Shown here one piece after another: positions 45,614 to 46,005 of a DNA stretch of 46,005 nt (its first letter is position 1; the number at the start of each line of letters is the position of its first letter). The DNA lies in assembly GCA_001871765.1 (NCBI GenBank), contig MNVN01000015.1, positions 116,543 through 162,547 of the forward strand. Direction: 5' to 3'. Made by a program: the position numbers and the translations under genes. Below the pieces are notes generated by a model. That model saw nothing but the letters and a program-made list of their open reading frames with translations. It was not told the origin of the DNA and searched no databases. The DNA comes from Candidatus Nomurabacteria bacterium CG1_02_43_90. Its GTDB lineage: Bacteria; Patescibacteriota; Minisyncoccia; Phycocordibacterales; UBA1550.

Positions 45614-45770
45614 TTTTTTCTTTCTTAATCTGATAAAGAGCAGGATTTTGTTTCTTATCTTCTTTGATAAGCCACGCAAAAGCACCGACCAATTTGTTCT
45701 TGTCTTCAAGCGATAAATCGTTTATGTTGAAGCCAACTTTCGGCTCTTGTGGTTTAGTAGTACCCTGCAT
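45606..45770 (-). CDS. Small ORF (54 aa) coupled to rep
   Basis: MQGTTKPQEPKVGFNINDLSLEDKNKLVGAFAWLIKEDKKQNPALYQIKKEKND; stop overlaps rep start (ATGATTGA). Confidence 0.5.
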   Translation of the reverse strand: MQGTTKPQEPKVGFNINDLSLEDKNKLVGAFAWLIKEDKKQNPALYQIKKEKND

Positions 45771-45798
45771 AAAAACACAATCTTACGATTGTGTTTTT
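45771..45798. repeat. Perfect inverted repeat (12-bp arms, 4-nt loop)
   Basis: AAAAACACAATC-TTAC-GATTGTGTTTTT directly abutting the ATG at 45770. Confidence 0.85.
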
Positions 45799-45827
45799 AG
45801 AATATAATATCGTTCACTTAAGTTTGC

Positions 45828-46005
45828 TTAACTTACACTGATATATTTAGGGTCCAACCGAGCAGAATGTTTGGTTAGTTCAAATAGATTTTCAACTTGC
45901 GGAATAGTAAGTTTAACTTTTTTGTTGAACTGGTAAATTGCATTTTTTACCGCAATTTCATTTACATCATTACCGCCAAGAGTTTCGCTTATATCGTATA
46001 AACTC
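45828..46005 (-). CDS. Hypothetical protein, C-terminal part (5' end outside window)
   Basis: Open frame SLYDISETLGGNDVNEIAVKNAIYQFNKKVKLTIPQVENLFELTKHSARLDPKYISVS*. Confidence 0.5.
   Translation of the reverse strand, partial: SLYDISETLGGNDVNEIAVKNAIYQFNKKVKLTIPQVENLFELTKHSARLDPKYISVS

Larger units (their letters stand above)
40157..46005. mobile_element. Integrated mobile element at the tRNA-Asn 3' end (distal end outside window)
   Basis: Serine recombinase adjacent to and overlapping tRNA; RM genes, Xis-like HTH, phage/plasmid-type Rep; all on minus strand. Confidence 0.75.

Noticed and set aside
1-46005. CRISPR array, rRNA operon, IS transposase
   Set aside because: No regularly spaced repeats, rRNA-like sequence or transposase ORF recognised by eye.

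Overview
The window is a gene-dense bacterial chromosome segment. Its gene content and small, divergent proteins suggest Patescibacteria/CPR (inference only). Positions 1-40096 are mostly housekeeping: Rel C-terminus with TGS domain, ParB, a dcw/elongasome cluster (mraZ-rsmH-ftsL-like-ftsI-murF; mreB-mreC-mreD-like-PBP2), lysS, greA, proS, M50 protease, frr, a HolB-like protein, a second MreB, murA, a PriA-like protein, def, fmt, cyclophilin, HPF, pyk, and tRNA-Glu(CTC). Two accessory systems stand out. (1) At 1922-5962 there is a putative flavin-based extracytoplasmic redox operon: a small His-containing membrane protein, an FAD/NAD oxidoreductase, a 2-TM protein, two paralogous FMN-binding proteins carrying three SGAT flavinylation motifs in total, and ApbE. 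(2) From about 40157 to the window end there is an apparent mobile element at the 3' end of tRNA-Asn(GTT). It carries a large serine recombinase whose last codons and stop lie inside the tRNA gene, a type II-like restriction-modification pair, an excisionase-like HTH protein, a Rep resembling filamentous-phage gene II/X proteins, and small unknown ORFs. Other observations: three apparent frameshift-split genes (DapD-like, a TM/Cys-rich protein, an MTH1-like NUDIX), a PriA-like protein without a Walker A motif, MraZ-type operator repeats upstream of mraZ, DnaA-box-like repeats, a structured intergenic region after tRNA-Glu, and frequent leaderless-type promoter/start arrangements. All assignments come from reading motifs by eye; no database search was run.
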